DNA from: Chloroflexota bacterium
GTDB lineage: Bacteria > Chloroflexota > Anaerolineae > Anaerolineales > Villigracilaceae
Assembly: GCA_016234495.1 (NCBI GenBank)
Contig: JACRBI010000034.1
Span: forward strand, 43,320-107,319
Reading direction: 5' to 3'
DNA: 64,000 nucleotides
Positions 17,388 through 26,250 of the stretch are shown piece by piece. The notes under the pieces were generated by a model that saw only the letters and a list, made by a program, of their open reading frames with translations, did not search any database and was not told the DNA's origin. The first letter of the stretch is position 1, and each line of letters opens with the position of its first letter. The translations under genes and the position numbers were made by a program.

Positions 17388-19421
17388 TCACTCCTCACCC
17401 GTCAACAACTTGATGCGTTCCCACGGCTTTAAGCTTTCGTCCTCAGCCAGCAGATTCTTCAAATCGTACAACTCATCGCGCAGCGCGGCGGCTTTTTCAA
17501 ACTCAAGGTTCTTCGCGGCTTCCTTCATCTGCTTTTCAACATCGTCAACGATCTTGCGCAGTTCCCCGCGCGGAAGACCATCCGCCGCGGTCTTGTATTG
17601 TCCTTTTGCCTCGCCAATGGCTTTTGCGCTCATCATTTCCGTCAATTCATGAATCTCCTTGTGAATACTGATCGGCATGATGTGATTCTCTTCGTTATAT
17701 TTAATCTGCTTGGCGCGGCGGCGATTTGTTTCATCCAAGGCGCGTTTCATCGAGTCGGTCGTGCGGTCGGCATACATGATCACGCGCCCGTTCACATTTC
17801 GCGCCGCGCGGCCAATGGTCTGAATCAGCGCCGTGTCCGAACGCAGGAAGCCTTCCTTGTCTGCGTCCAATATTGCGACCAGCGAAACCTCGGGCAAGTC
17901 CAGACCTTCGCGTAAAAGGTTGATTCCCACCAGCACATCAAAAGTACCCAGCCGCAGGTCGCGCAGGATCGCGACACGCTCCAGTGTCTCAACTTCCGAA
18001 TGCAGATACTGGACTTTGACTCCCAGCTCTTTCAGATACTTGGTCAGATCTTCCGACATACGCTTCGTGAGAGTCGTGACCAAAACGCGCTCGCCTCTTT
18101 CTACCCGTTGGCTGATCTCTCCGACCAGATCATCCACCTGCCCTTTGGTTGGGCGGACGTCCACTTCGGGGTCCACCAACCCCGTCGGGCGGATAATCTG
18201 CTCGACGACCTGCTCGGCATGTTCCATTTCGTATGCCGATGGCGTGGCTGACGTGTAGATCGTCGAACCCATCACCTGTTCAAACTCATCAAACTTGAGC
18301 GGGCGGTTGTCCATGGCAGACGGCAGGCGGAAGCCATATTCCACGAGCGTTTCCTTGCGCGCGCGGTCACCGTTGTACATCCCGCGGATCTGCGGTACGG
18401 TCATGTGACTCTCGTCAATGATGAGCAGGTAGTCACTTGGTAGAAAATCAATCATCGTCCACGGATGTGAGCCGGGCGCGCGGCCATCCAGCTGGCGGGA
18501 ATAATTCTCAATGCCGGAACAATAGCCAACTTCCTTCAACATCTCAAGATCGTAGCGCGTGCGCTGTTCGATGCGCTGGGCTTCGAGAAACTTGCCATTA
18601 TCCTTATAATATTTCAGCCGTTCCTCAAGCTCCGCCTCAATGTTAACTATCGACTCTTTCAAACGATCTGCATCAGTTAAAAATTGCTTCGCAGGAAAAA
18701 TGGACACTTCACTTGGTTCGTCAATTATTTCGCCGCTGACTCGATGGAACTGCATGATCCGTTCAACTTCATCTCCAAAGAAAGTAATGCGGTAGCCGCG
18801 TTTGTCTTCATAAGCGGGGATGATCTCCAGAGTATCGCCGCGCACGCGGAAAGTGCCCGACTTCAATTCCATGTCATTCCGTTGATATTGACTCTCGATT
18901 AACTGTCGCAGCAAGGCGTTGCGCCGAAATATCTCACCCACTTTGAGAGTGACTGTCCCTTTGCCGAATTCTTCGGGAGAACCCAAACCATAAATGCACG
19001 AGACTGACGCCACAATGATGACATCCCGCCGCGAGATCAAGGCGGTCGTCGCCGCCAGGCGCATCCGCTCGATCTCTTCGTTGATTTGAGTCTCTTTCTC
19101 GATGAACAGGTCATGCCGCGGCACATACGCCTCTGGTTGATAGTAATCGTAGTAGGAAACAAAATACGAGACCGCATTCTCGGGAAAGAATTCCTTGAAC
19201 TCGGCATACAACTGCGCCGCCAGCGTCTTATTGTGCGCCATGATCAACGCAGGTTTTTGCAATTCCTGAATGACGGATGCGATGGTAAAGGTCTTGCCGG
19301 TGCCGGTTGCGCCGAGCAACACCTGATTCTTTTTGCCTTCGCGAACACCTTGCACGAGTCCACGGATGGCTTCGGGCTGGTCGCCCATCGGGATAAAGGG
19401 AGCGTTTAGTTTAAAGTCCAT
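17388..19421 (-). CDS. uvrB: Excinuclease ABC subunit B
   Basis: 677 aa, standard for UvrB, the damage-verifying helicase-like subunit of nucleotide excision repair. Walker A GATGTGKT lies at residues 37-44. The beta-hairpin that inserts between DNA strands is seen as [12 protein letters not shown]. Helicase motif II is DESH ([14 protein letters not shown]), motif [11 protein letters not shown]. The C-terminal UVR motif ([15 protein letters not shown]) that contacts UvrC is present. mfd is encoded nearby on the same strand but in another unit. No ribosome binding site is evident before ATG 19421. Confidence 0.97.
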   Translation of the reverse strand: MDFKLNAPFIPMGDQPEAIRGLVQGVREGKKNQVLLGATGTGKTFTIASVIQELQKPALIMAHNKTLAAQLYAEFKEFFPENAVSYFVSYYDYYQPEAYVPRHDLFIEKETQINEEIERMRLAATTALISRRDVIIVASVSCIYGLGSPEEFGKGTVTLKVGEIFRRNALLRQLIESQYQRNDMELKSGTFRVRGDTLEIIPAYEDKRGYRITFFGDEVERIMQFHRVSGEIIDEPSEVSIFPAKQFLTDADRLKESIVNIEAELEERLKYYKDNGKFLEAQRIEQRTRYDLEMLKEVGYCSGIENYSRQLDGRAPGSHPWTMIDFLPSDYLLIIDESHMTVPQIRGMYNGDRARKETLVEYGFRLPSAMDNRPLKFDEFEQVMGSTIYTSATPSAYEMEHAEQVVEQIIRPTGLVDPEVDVRPTKGQVDDLVGEISQRVERGERVLVTTLTKRMSEDLTKYLKELGVKVQYLHSEVETLERVAILRDLRLGTFDVLVGINLLREGLDLPEVSLVAILDADKEGFLRSDTALIQTIGRAARNVNGRVIMYADRTTDSMKRALDETNRRRAKQIKYNEENHIMPISIHKEIHELTEMMSAKAIGEAKGQYKTAADGLPRGELRKIVDDVEKQMKEAAKNLEFEKAAALRDELYDLKNLLAEDESLKPWERIKLLTGEE

Positions 19422-19571
19422 GTTTTTTGGGGGTGGTCAATTAGGGGAACATGTGTTCTATTTTACTCGAATGGTAAAAGAAATGCCAGCAAGTCAAAGT
19501 ATAATCGAGAGAGTTAAAAAAACTAAAAAGGCTCCACCTGCCCGGCAGTTTAAAAAAACATGACGCAGATG

Positions 19572-19619
19572 ATCGCGGATTTATCAAAAACATAGTTCAG
19601 GATTGTTTAAATCCGCGAT
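19572..19619. repeat. Inverted repeat in the uvrB upstream gap
   Basis: ATCGCGGATTT (19572-19582) and AAATCCGCGAT (19609-19619) are exact reverse complements separated by 26 bases. Wording (cgcagatgatcgcggat) is akin to the other dispersed palindromes in this window. The remaining 19422-19702 gap is AT-rich and holds a lone TATAAT (19502-19507) without a partner box. Confidence 0.55.
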
Positions 19620-19702
19620 TCTAACGTTCACACCGACTTGCTTTTGGTGCAGTGTCAGCGTTCAAAAATAAAATATCAGGTGGCAAGAAAAGGTTTTTCG
19701 TA

Positions 19703-21010
19703 ATGAATAAAAATCAAAAATTCCTCATATTATTTTTTCTAACCTCGACTTTAATTCTATTTCTTGGTTTTTACCGTAACCAATGGAACATAGCTACGAA
19801 AGGCAAATTCAGAAATTTCCAAAAAGACGACCAGGCGCTAGTAATCGGAAGAATGGTGGAAACGCGTCAAAACGGCCTCCTATCGCACAGCGGGTTTCTA
19901 GGTATCGGCGATTCAGAATTGTTTATGATAGATACTGAAAAATATGAAGAGGAAATCATGTACGAATATCAATATGATTCGTATCTGAAAGGGAAAGTCT
20001 TTAGTAATAACTTTTCAATCTATCCATCCCAAACTGGTGTTCAGGGGCTTTTTTTTGGCATTCTGGATGTGATCAGCCCATTCCCGCCTCCAGAGAACCT
20101 TCGCTTGTATCGAATAATTACATCACTATCCTTCGCCATAGTTCTCGGTTTTATTCTGACATGGTTCTTTTCCGAATTTGGCTGGGTAACTGCAACCTTT
20201 GCGTTGATTGGGTGTGTCACATCACCGTGGTTGACTGTGATTGGGCGTAATCTCTTCTATTTTCCAACTTTTTTTTATCTGCCAATGGTTGCCGCCATCT
20301 ATTATCTCAAGAAATTTCCAGTCGAGAACGAAAAGGTATTACGCCAATTTGGAGTTGTTATTTTCGCTAGCGTATTTCTAAAGTGCCTATTCAACGGATT
20401 CGACTTCATCATACCATCCATCCTGATGATCAGCGCGCCATATATATATTACGCGATTCGAGATCGATGGAGAACAAAGAAATTCATTAATGTTGGAATA
20501 ACCATCTCGATTGCATCAACCATTGCAATTTTTCTGACTCTGGTCATATTATCTATACAAATATGGAATTCTTCCAGCAATTACTCAGAGGCAATTGGTT
20601 ATATTACAAACCGGCTTAACGAACGCACCATAGGAACTATTTCAGGAGCAGTGGGTACTGAAGGAACTATTAAGGATGTATTGGTTATTTACTTTTTTGA
20701 TAAAGTTGTTTTCAAAGAAGAAACTATTCGATTTATCGACTTAATCAATGTCTTTGCGATATCAACAATCCTGTATGTGATACTCAAAACACTGATAGAG
20801 AAATCCATTCGTATTCCCCGTCAAATGTTGGCGCTCATAATTACAACCTGGGCTTCCATCCTCTCGCCTCTTCTCTGGTACGTTATCTTTAGAGGGCAGG
20901 CATACGTTCATACACATACCAATTTCCTTGCATGGTACATGCCGTTTGTTATTTTCGGTTTTGCATTATGCGGATATTTTTTTGAAAGCCTTCTCTACAA
21001 TAAAAAGTAG
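19703..21010 (+). CDS. AT-rich multi-pass membrane protein, function unknown
   Basis: 435 aa from ATG 19703. About ten hydrophobic helices are visible, starting with KFLILFFLTSTLILFLGFY and ending with YMPFVIFGFALCGYFF. Between the first two helices is an outside loop of about 100 residues containing DDQALVIGRMVETRQ. The overall plan (short N-terminal helix, long outside loop, then many helices) resembles GT-C-like membrane proteins, but I see no diagnostic motif. Codon use is clearly more AT-rich than in neighbouring genes, which suggests recent acquisition. No clear ribosome binding site. Ends 10 bases from convergent mfd. Confidence 0.6.
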   Translation: MNKNQKFLILFFLTSTLILFLGFYRNQWNIATKGKFRNFQKDDQALVIGRMVETRQNGLLSHSGFLGIGDSELFMIDTEKYEEEIMYEYQYDSYLKGKVFSNNFSIYPSQTGVQGLFFGILDVISPFPPPENLRLYRIITSLSFAIVLGFILTWFFSEFGWVTATFALIGCVTSPWLTVIGRNLFYFPTFFYLPMVAAIYYLKKFPVENEKVLRQFGVVIFASVFLKCLFNGFDFIIPSILMISAPYIYYAIRDRWRTKKFINVGITISIASTIAIFLTLVILSIQIWNSSSNYSEAIGYITNRLNERTIGTISGAVGTEGTIKDVLVIYFFDKVVFKEETIRFIDLINVFAISTILYVILKTLIEKSIRIPRQMLALIITTWASILSPLLWYVIFRGQAYVHTHTNFLAWYMPFVIFGFALCGYFFESLLYNKK

Positions 21011-21020
21011 AAACGCAAAA

Positions 21021-24000
21021 TTACTTCGTTGCCAACTCGCCCAACACATCCAACAATTTCACAGTCCAGACTTCCTCTTTTGTGACAGCCACCCAATAAG
21101 CGGATTTTCCGCCCCTGACGCCATTTCCCAAATCAGGCAGACGCATCGCCTCCGACCCGTCAACTGGCGCGGCGTACTTGAGCAGTATCTGCCCCGACGA
21201 TTCCATGCTCACTGAAGTCAGTCCTGCTTTTTCGGCGCGCAGTTTCACGCGCATCTGATACAAAAGATTTTGAGTCATCTCAGGCAGCTGACCGAACCTA
21301 TCGCGGAATTCAGACCCAAGCGCATCGAGTTCGGTTTCATCGCGCAGATCCGCAATGCGGCGATACAGCCGCAGGCGCAGGTCTTGATCTGAAATGTATT
21401 CGCTGGGAATGCCGACCGCGAGAGGCAGATCCACATTGACGGGAAGACTCATGGGTTGGAAAGTTGGGAAGTTAGAAAGTTGCAAGCTAACTTGCGAACC
21501 TGTCAACTTGTCAACAGCGCGTAAGCGTCTCACCGCATCCGACAACATCCTTGTGTAAAGGTGAAAGCCGACTGCCTGAATAAATCCATGTTGACGCGTG
21601 CCGAGCAGGTCGCCCGCGCCGCGAATTTCTAGGTCGCGCATGGCAATCGAATAGCCCGCGCCAAGCTGAGTATTCTCCGCAATGACTTCCAGCCGTTGCT
21701 GACCGTCCTGCGTCGGCGACATTTTATTGTGGCGGAAGAAATAGGCATACGCGCGCATCGCACCGCGGCCAACACGTCCGCGCAACTGATAAAGCTGGGC
21801 AAGACCAAAAGTATCCGCGCGATCAACGATAAGCGTATTGGCGTTTGGAATATCCAAACCAGATTCAATGATGGTCGTGCAGAGCAGAATATCGATTTCA
21901 CCCATGTTGAAGCGGTGCATCACGCTGGCAAGCTGCCCCTCCGCCATTTGCCCGTGACCCACATCCACGCGCGCCTCGGGGACAAGTTTATTGAGATGCG
22001 CCCGCATCGCTTCGATGGTGTTGACGCGGTTATGGACAAAGAAAATCTGCCCGCCGCGTTCCAGTTCACGCAAAATGGACTGCCGCACAAGGCGCGGCGA
22101 ATACGGGCCAACGTGCGTGACTATTGGCAGCCGTTCTTCGGGAGGCGTGTTCAAATTTGAAATGTCGCGCACGCCCGTCAGAGCCATGTACAAAGTGCGC
22201 GGAATTGGAGTGGCAGTCAGTGTCAGCACATCCACTTCGGTGCGAAGCTTCTTGAGATGTTCCTTGTGTGTGACGCCGAAGCGTTGTTCCTCGTCAATGA
22301 CGGCCAGCCCCAAATCTTTAAATTGCACATCCGCCGAGATCAAGCGATGCGTGCCGATGACAATATCCACTTCGCCCAACGCGAGCTGGCGCAAAATCTC
22401 AGCTTGTTCACGCGGCGTGCGGAAGCGCGAAAGCATCTCCACTTTGACTGGGAAAGCGGCAAGCCGCTGTGAGAAGGTCTCAAAATGCTGCTGAGCCAAA
22501 ACAGTTGTGGGAACAAGCACAGCCGCCTGCTTGCCGCTCATCACAGACTTGAACGCGGCGCGCAAGGCAACTTCTGTTTTTCCATAGCCGACATCTCCGC
22601 ACAACAACCGGTCCATCGGGCGGGCGCGTTCCATGTCCCGTTTGATATCGGTGATGGCGCGCTTTTGATCGTCCGTTTCCACGTAGGGGAAACTGTCTTC
22701 GAGTTCCTTCTGCCATTGTGAATCTGCTCCGAACGAAAATCCTTCCACTACCTGCCGCCGCGCATAAAGATCGAGCAGGTCTTCGGCGACTCTTTGAACG
22801 GCTTCCTTGACGCGTGTCTTCGTATCAGACCAGCCCGTCCCGCCGAGATGATCGAGCGAGGGCTTGCCTCCCTCCGCGCCGACATAACGGGTAAGTCTGT
22901 CAGCCTGATGCACAGGGACAAAAAGCGTGTCGGCGTTGTCGTATTCAACAGCAAGATACTCTCGTTCGTGGCCGTCCAACTGTCGCTGAGTCAGACCCGC
23001 AAACCGTCCGATGCCATGATCGATATGGACGACATAATCGCCGGTCAGCAAATCCGCATAAAGCGCTTCGGGGGTTTCTGCTGTCTGTCTGTGCTTAATG
23101 CGCGGCTGCGGCCGTTCCCATCCGAAGATTTCAGAATCAGTAATTAAGTGAACGAGTGGAAGCGTAAAACCTTCTGACAGGGATGCTTCAAAAAAATCAA
23201 GGTTGGGAAAATCAGAATCGGGATAATGTTCTTTCCACATTTCGCGCAGGCGCGGCGATTGACGCGAAACGATAATCACCTGTTCGCCTCTTTCGACGAT
23301 GGGTGAAAGATAATCAATAAACGGCTTGAGCCGTCCGCCAAATCTTTCATCGTGCGTAAACTGATCGCTGATCGGTGATGGCTGATCATCGTTGACGATT
23401 CCAGAAGCATGTCCCAATTCAAGTGAAGAAAAACCACTCAGGCTGTCGTGCAATTCAGACCACGGCAGATAGGGTATTGGAAAATCTTTTGAAAGCGTTC
23501 CTTCTTCAATGCTCTCGCGCCTGAATTTAACCGCCTGCTCTTCAATCTCATTCGCAAGCATCTCAACCAGATTCAAGTCATCCACCAAAATCATTGTCTT
23601 CGATGGAAGATAATCCAGCAGGGACGCGGGCATTGGGTGAAGCAGCGGAATATGAAATTCAGATAGCTGCATCTGCGCCTCAATCGTATCTGTTAAAAAT
23701 TCGCGCGCAGGCGTGATCAAAATATTTTCAAGTTTTTCAACTGTTCTTTGCGTGGCAGGGTCAAACTGGCGGATGGTTTCGATTTCGTCGCCGAAGAAAT
23801 CAAGGCGAACAGGGTTTGCCAGAGTCGAAGGCCAGACATCAAGCAGACCTCCGCGATGTGAGAATTGACCGGGCTCGAGGACAGTGTTCACACGCTGGTA
23901 GCCGATCCTCGCCCACTCACGGATCAACATGTCGGGCTGCATGGTCTGGCTTGCTGACAGTTTTTTGCACGCCTTGAGGAAGTCGCGCCGCGGCAGGGTG

Positions 24001-24404
24001 CGCGTCATCAGCGAACGCGCCGATGAAACAATAATGGGCGGAGTTTCGGGTTTTTGTATAAATGGCAAATGAAAAGCGGAGAGCGCCGTCAATACCTGCA
24101 ATCGTTCGCGGCGGGTGGATACTCCCCAGGCGGCATCTTCATAAAAAAGCGGATTCGGCTCGGCGAACAAATATCGCGGCGACTTGACCCAAAAGCCAAG
24201 TTCATCGAACAACGACAAGGCATGGTCAGCGCGGTCAGTGATGAGCAGGATGGGAAGATTCAAGTCTGCGTGCAAAGCTGCGAGAATCGGCAGACGCGCG
24301 GAACGAGGCAGTCCCAAAGCAGGGAGAGTTTTCCCTGCCTGAATTTGCAACAGCAGATGCTGATATTGGGGTAAAGAGTGAATATTTTCTAAAAGAGGCT
24401 GCAT
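21021..24404 (-). CDS. mfd: Transcription-repair coupling factor
   Basis: 1127 aa, near the usual 1150. Mfd pushes stalled RNA polymerase off damaged DNA and recruits UvrA. Visible are the N-terminal UvrB-like region, the CarD-like polymerase-binding domain (GDYVVHIDHGIGRFAGL, about 450-510), Walker A GDVGYGKTE near 605, DEEQRFGV, TATPIPRTLYMAL and the RecG-like region IESGLDIPNANTLIVDRAD, QLRGRVGRG, then the C-terminal TRCF domain. Two stretches, around 23351-23400 and 21455-21515, consist of repeat-like DNA in frame (see findings). Starts 6 bases after the pth stop. Confidence 0.96.
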   Translation of the reverse strand: MQPLLENIHSLPQYQHLLLQIQAGKTLPALGLPRSARLPILAALHADLNLPILLITDRADHALSLFDELGFWVKSPRYLFAEPNPLFYEDAAWGVSTRRERLQVLTALSAFHLPFIQKPETPPIIVSSARSLMTRTLPRRDFLKACKKLSASQTMQPDMLIREWARIGYQRVNTVLEPGQFSHRGGLLDVWPSTLANPVRLDFFGDEIETIRQFDPATQRTVEKLENILITPAREFLTDTIEAQMQLSEFHIPLLHPMPASLLDYLPSKTMILVDDLNLVEMLANEIEEQAVKFRRESIEEGTLSKDFPIPYLPWSELHDSLSGFSSLELGHASGIVNDDQPSPISDQFTHDERFGGRLKPFIDYLSPIVERGEQVIIVSRQSPRLREMWKEHYPDSDFPNLDFFEASLSEGFTLPLVHLITDSEIFGWERPQPRIKHRQTAETPEALYADLLTGDYVVHIDHGIGRFAGLTQRQLDGHEREYLAVEYDNADTLFVPVHQADRLTRYVGAEGGKPSLDHLGGTGWSDTKTRVKEAVQRVAEDLLDLYARRQVVEGFSFGADSQWQKELEDSFPYVETDDQKRAITDIKRDMERARPMDRLLCGDVGYGKTEVALRAAFKSVMSGKQAAVLVPTTVLAQQHFETFSQRLAAFPVKVEMLSRFRTPREQAEILRQLALGEVDIVIGTHRLISADVQFKDLGLAVIDEEQRFGVTHKEHLKKLRTEVDVLTLTATPIPRTLYMALTGVRDISNLNTPPEERLPIVTHVGPYSPRLVRQSILRELERGGQIFFVHNRVNTIEAMRAHLNKLVPEARVDVGHGQMAEGQLASVMHRFNMGEIDILLCTTIIESGLDIPNANTLIVDRADTFGLAQLYQLRGRVGRGAMRAYAYFFRHNKMSPTQDGQQRLEVIAENTQLGAGYSIAMRDLEIRGAGDLLGTRQHGFIQAVGFHLYTRMLSDAVRRLRAVDKLTGSQVSLQLSNFPTFQPMSLPVNVDLPLAVGIPSEYISDQDLRLRLYRRIADLRDETELDALGSEFRDRFGQLPEMTQNLLYQMRVKLRAEKAGLTSVSMESSGQILLKYAAPVDGSEAMRLPDLGNGVRGGKSAYWVAVTKEEVWTVKLLDVLGELATK

Positions 24405-24410
24405 GACGAT

Positions 24411-24998
24411 TTACGGTTCAAGACCGCCATTGTATTTATTCATCGCGGCATTCAATCCATTCATAATAAATTCAAGCGCAGCGTCTGCGGCGCGGTCTAA
24501 AATTTCCGGCAGGAGTTTCAGGTCATCTTTTGAGAAATCCTGCAAGACATAATCCTTCGGGTCCATGCGGCCGGGGGGGCGGCCAATGCCGAGGCGCAGG
24601 CGCGGAAAATCTTTTGTGCCTAGTTGTTCGATGGTCGAGGCCATGCCGCGCTGTCCGCCGGGACCACCGCCAGGACGGATGCGAATTGTCCCAAACGGAA
24701 GGTCAAGGTCATCGTGAGCAACCAGCAGATTCTCAACGGGCAGTTTGTAGAAGTGCAAAAGTCCCTGCACAGATTGCCCGGAAAGATTCATGAACGTCTG
24801 CGGCTTGGCGAGAATAATTTTCCGCTCTTCGTACAATGTGGACATGACAATGGCTTTGGATTGCAGTTTCATTCCACGCGCGTTTAGCCGCACCGCGACA
24901 CGGTCAATGAGCATGAAGCCGATGTTGTGGCGTGTGTCTTTATATTCACGCCCGGGGTTGCCGAAGCCGATGAGAAGGTAAGAAGTGTCAGGTGTCAT
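24411..24998 (-). CDS. pth: Peptidyl-tRNA hydrolase
   Basis: 195 aa. Pth frees tRNA from peptidyl-tRNAs dropped by ribosomes. Conserved positions seen: N14 in GFGNPGREY, catalytic H24 in TRHNIGF, M70-N71 in TFMNLSG and D96 in HDDLDLPFG. The motif usually written GGHNGL is GGQRGM here, so the family's second histidine and following asparagine (E. coli H113, N114) are Q116 and R117. pth-mfd adjacency is also known from Bacillus (spoVC and mfd). An in-frame ATG near the ribosome binding site was not preferred. Confidence 0.93.
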   Translation of the reverse strand: MTPDTSYLLIGFGNPGREYKDTRHNIGFMLIDRVAVRLNARGMKLQSKAIVMSTLYEERKIILAKPQTFMNLSGQSVQGLLHFYKLPVENLLVAHDDLDLPFGTIRIRPGGGPGGQRGMASTIEQLGTKDFPRLRLGIGRPPGRMDPKDYVLQDFSKDDLKLLPEILDRAADAALEFIMNGLNAAMNKYNGGLEP

Positions 24999-25015
24999 GT
25001 GTCAGATACCAAGTT

Positions 25016-25621
25016 TTAGTTTTTGCGCAGGCGAAGAATTAACGAAAAGAGGATGAATAAAACGAGCACGACCAACCCAGCGCGCGCGAAGGTTGAATAA
25101 ATGACTGTTGTAGAAACCGAGGCAGGATTTGCCAGCAATGGCGTCGGCGAGGGGTGCGCAATCGTGGCAGTTGCTGGCGGATCTGTTGGGCTTGCAGGCT
25201 GCGGAGTCATTGTCTCTGTTGGAAGTTTGGTCGGGGTGGTTGTCGCGAGGGGGATGTCATTGCCAATTTTCAGGTTCGCAACGGTCACCTCTTGGAATGA
25301 GCCGTCTTGCAGGAAAACACGCAAGCGCAGGGAGTAGAGTCCATCTGTCAGCACAGTGGTGTCCCAAACCGCGAGGGCGGAATCCTTTACGGGCTGGGAA
25401 TATGTCTGCAAGATGAACCAGTTTTCGGCGGGGAGAGATGCGCTGCCATCTGAAGCAGCATATGCAAAGGCCAGTTCAGCCGTGGAAAAGTTTGGAACAT
25501 CCATAAATCCAGTTATTGCCACCTTTCCGCGTAAAATCTGTCCGGACTTGGGCGCTGAAATGGAAAGTTCCACCGTTTGGGCGAAGAAAACAAGGAAAAG
25601 TAAAAGAAGATGCTGGAACAT
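25016..25621 (-). CDS. Secreted, C-terminally anchored Ig-like protein
   Basis: 201 aa from ATG 25621 (an ATG at 25642 would add seven residues; neither has a good ribosome binding site). A signal peptide (MFQHLLLLFLVFFAQT) leads into a beta-rich region of about 100 residues with text such as SAPKSGQILRGKVAITGFMD and LTDGLYSLRLRVFLQDGSF, like surface Ig/FN3-type domains. A Pro/Thr linker (TTPTKLPTETMTPQPAS) follows and a C-terminal helix (GLVVLVLFILFSLIL) with RLRKN anchors it. Likely a cell-surface protein; function unknown. Located 17 bases upstream of pth. Confidence 0.65.
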   Translation of the reverse strand: MFQHLLLLFLVFFAQTVELSISAPKSGQILRGKVAITGFMDVPNFSTAELAFAYAASDGSASLPAENWFILQTYSQPVKDSALAVWDTTVLTDGLYSLRLRVFLQDGSFQEVTVANLKIGNDIPLATTTPTKLPTETMTPQPASPTDPPATATIAHPSPTPLLANPASVSTTVIYSTFARAGLVVLVLFILFSLILRLRKN

Positions 25622-25781
25622 GACAATCGGCAAGTTTAACATGAAGGGAAGGCAGGGTCAAATTGGAATTAAATTTTATTTGAAAGGCGCGGGCAATACT
25701 CGAAAAATTATTTTTCTGGTACACTCAGGCGGTTCAAGTACAAAATCAACGGGGAAGCCCGTTTCGTTAGGAGACCTGGTT

Positions 25782-26156
25782 ATGACAAAATCCCGTTCGG
25801 AACAAATGGTGGAACGCCTTCGCTACATGCAGGCATTTGCGCCTGACATTGAAGCGTCTGCCATTGTTTCTGTGGACGGCCTGATCATGGCATCTGCGCT
25901 TCAACAGGGCGTGGAAGAAGACCGCGTTTCGGCGATGTCGGCGGCGATGCTCAGCCTCGGCGAGCGCATTTCCGGCGAGCTTGGGCGTGGAATCCTTGAA
26001 CAGGTGTATATCAAAGGCGATAACGGTTCGATCGTGCTGACCGCCATTGGCGAAGAAGCCGTTCTGACCGCAATGGCGCGCAAGGAAGCCAAACTTGGCA
26101 TGATCTTTCTCGAAATGCGCCGCGCCGCTGAAGACCTGGTGAAATTGGTTGGATGA
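25782..26156 (+). CDS. Roadblock/LC7-domain protein (MglB-like)
   Basis: 124 aa from ATG 25782, which has TTAGGAGACC upstream. Single Roadblock/LC7 domain: helix SEQMVERLRYMQAFAPDIEASAIVSVDGLIMAS, then LSLGERISGELGRGILEQVYIKGDNGSIVLTAIGEEAVLTAMARKEAKLG in the usual alpha-beta order. Such proteins regulate small Ras-like GTPases (as MglB does MglA). No GTPase gene lies nearby, so its partner is encoded elsewhere or it acts alone. Confidence 0.8.
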   Translation: MTKSRSEQMVERLRYMQAFAPDIEASAIVSVDGLIMASALQQGVEEDRVSAMSAAMLSLGERISGELGRGILEQVYIKGDNGSIVLTAIGEEAVLTAMARKEAKLGMIFLEMRRAAEDLVKLVG

Positions 26157-26198
26157 ACAGAAGAAAAAACCATCCCCGGAAAAATATATACCCCCGAA

Positions 26199-26224
26199 TG
26201 GGGAGGGCTTAAACGCCCTCCCCA
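26199..26224 (+). promoter_or_regulatory. Hairpin in the pyrG leader
   Basis: TGGGGAGGGC (26199-26208) pairs perfectly with GCCCTCCCCA (26215-26224) around TTAAAC, followed by TTCTCTTT. It may terminate the Roadblock message or act as an attenuator for pyrG, whose ribosome binding site (AAAGGAG) and ATG follow within 30 bases. Confidence 0.55.
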
Positions 26225-26250
26225 TTCTCTTTGTGTAAAGGAGATCACTT

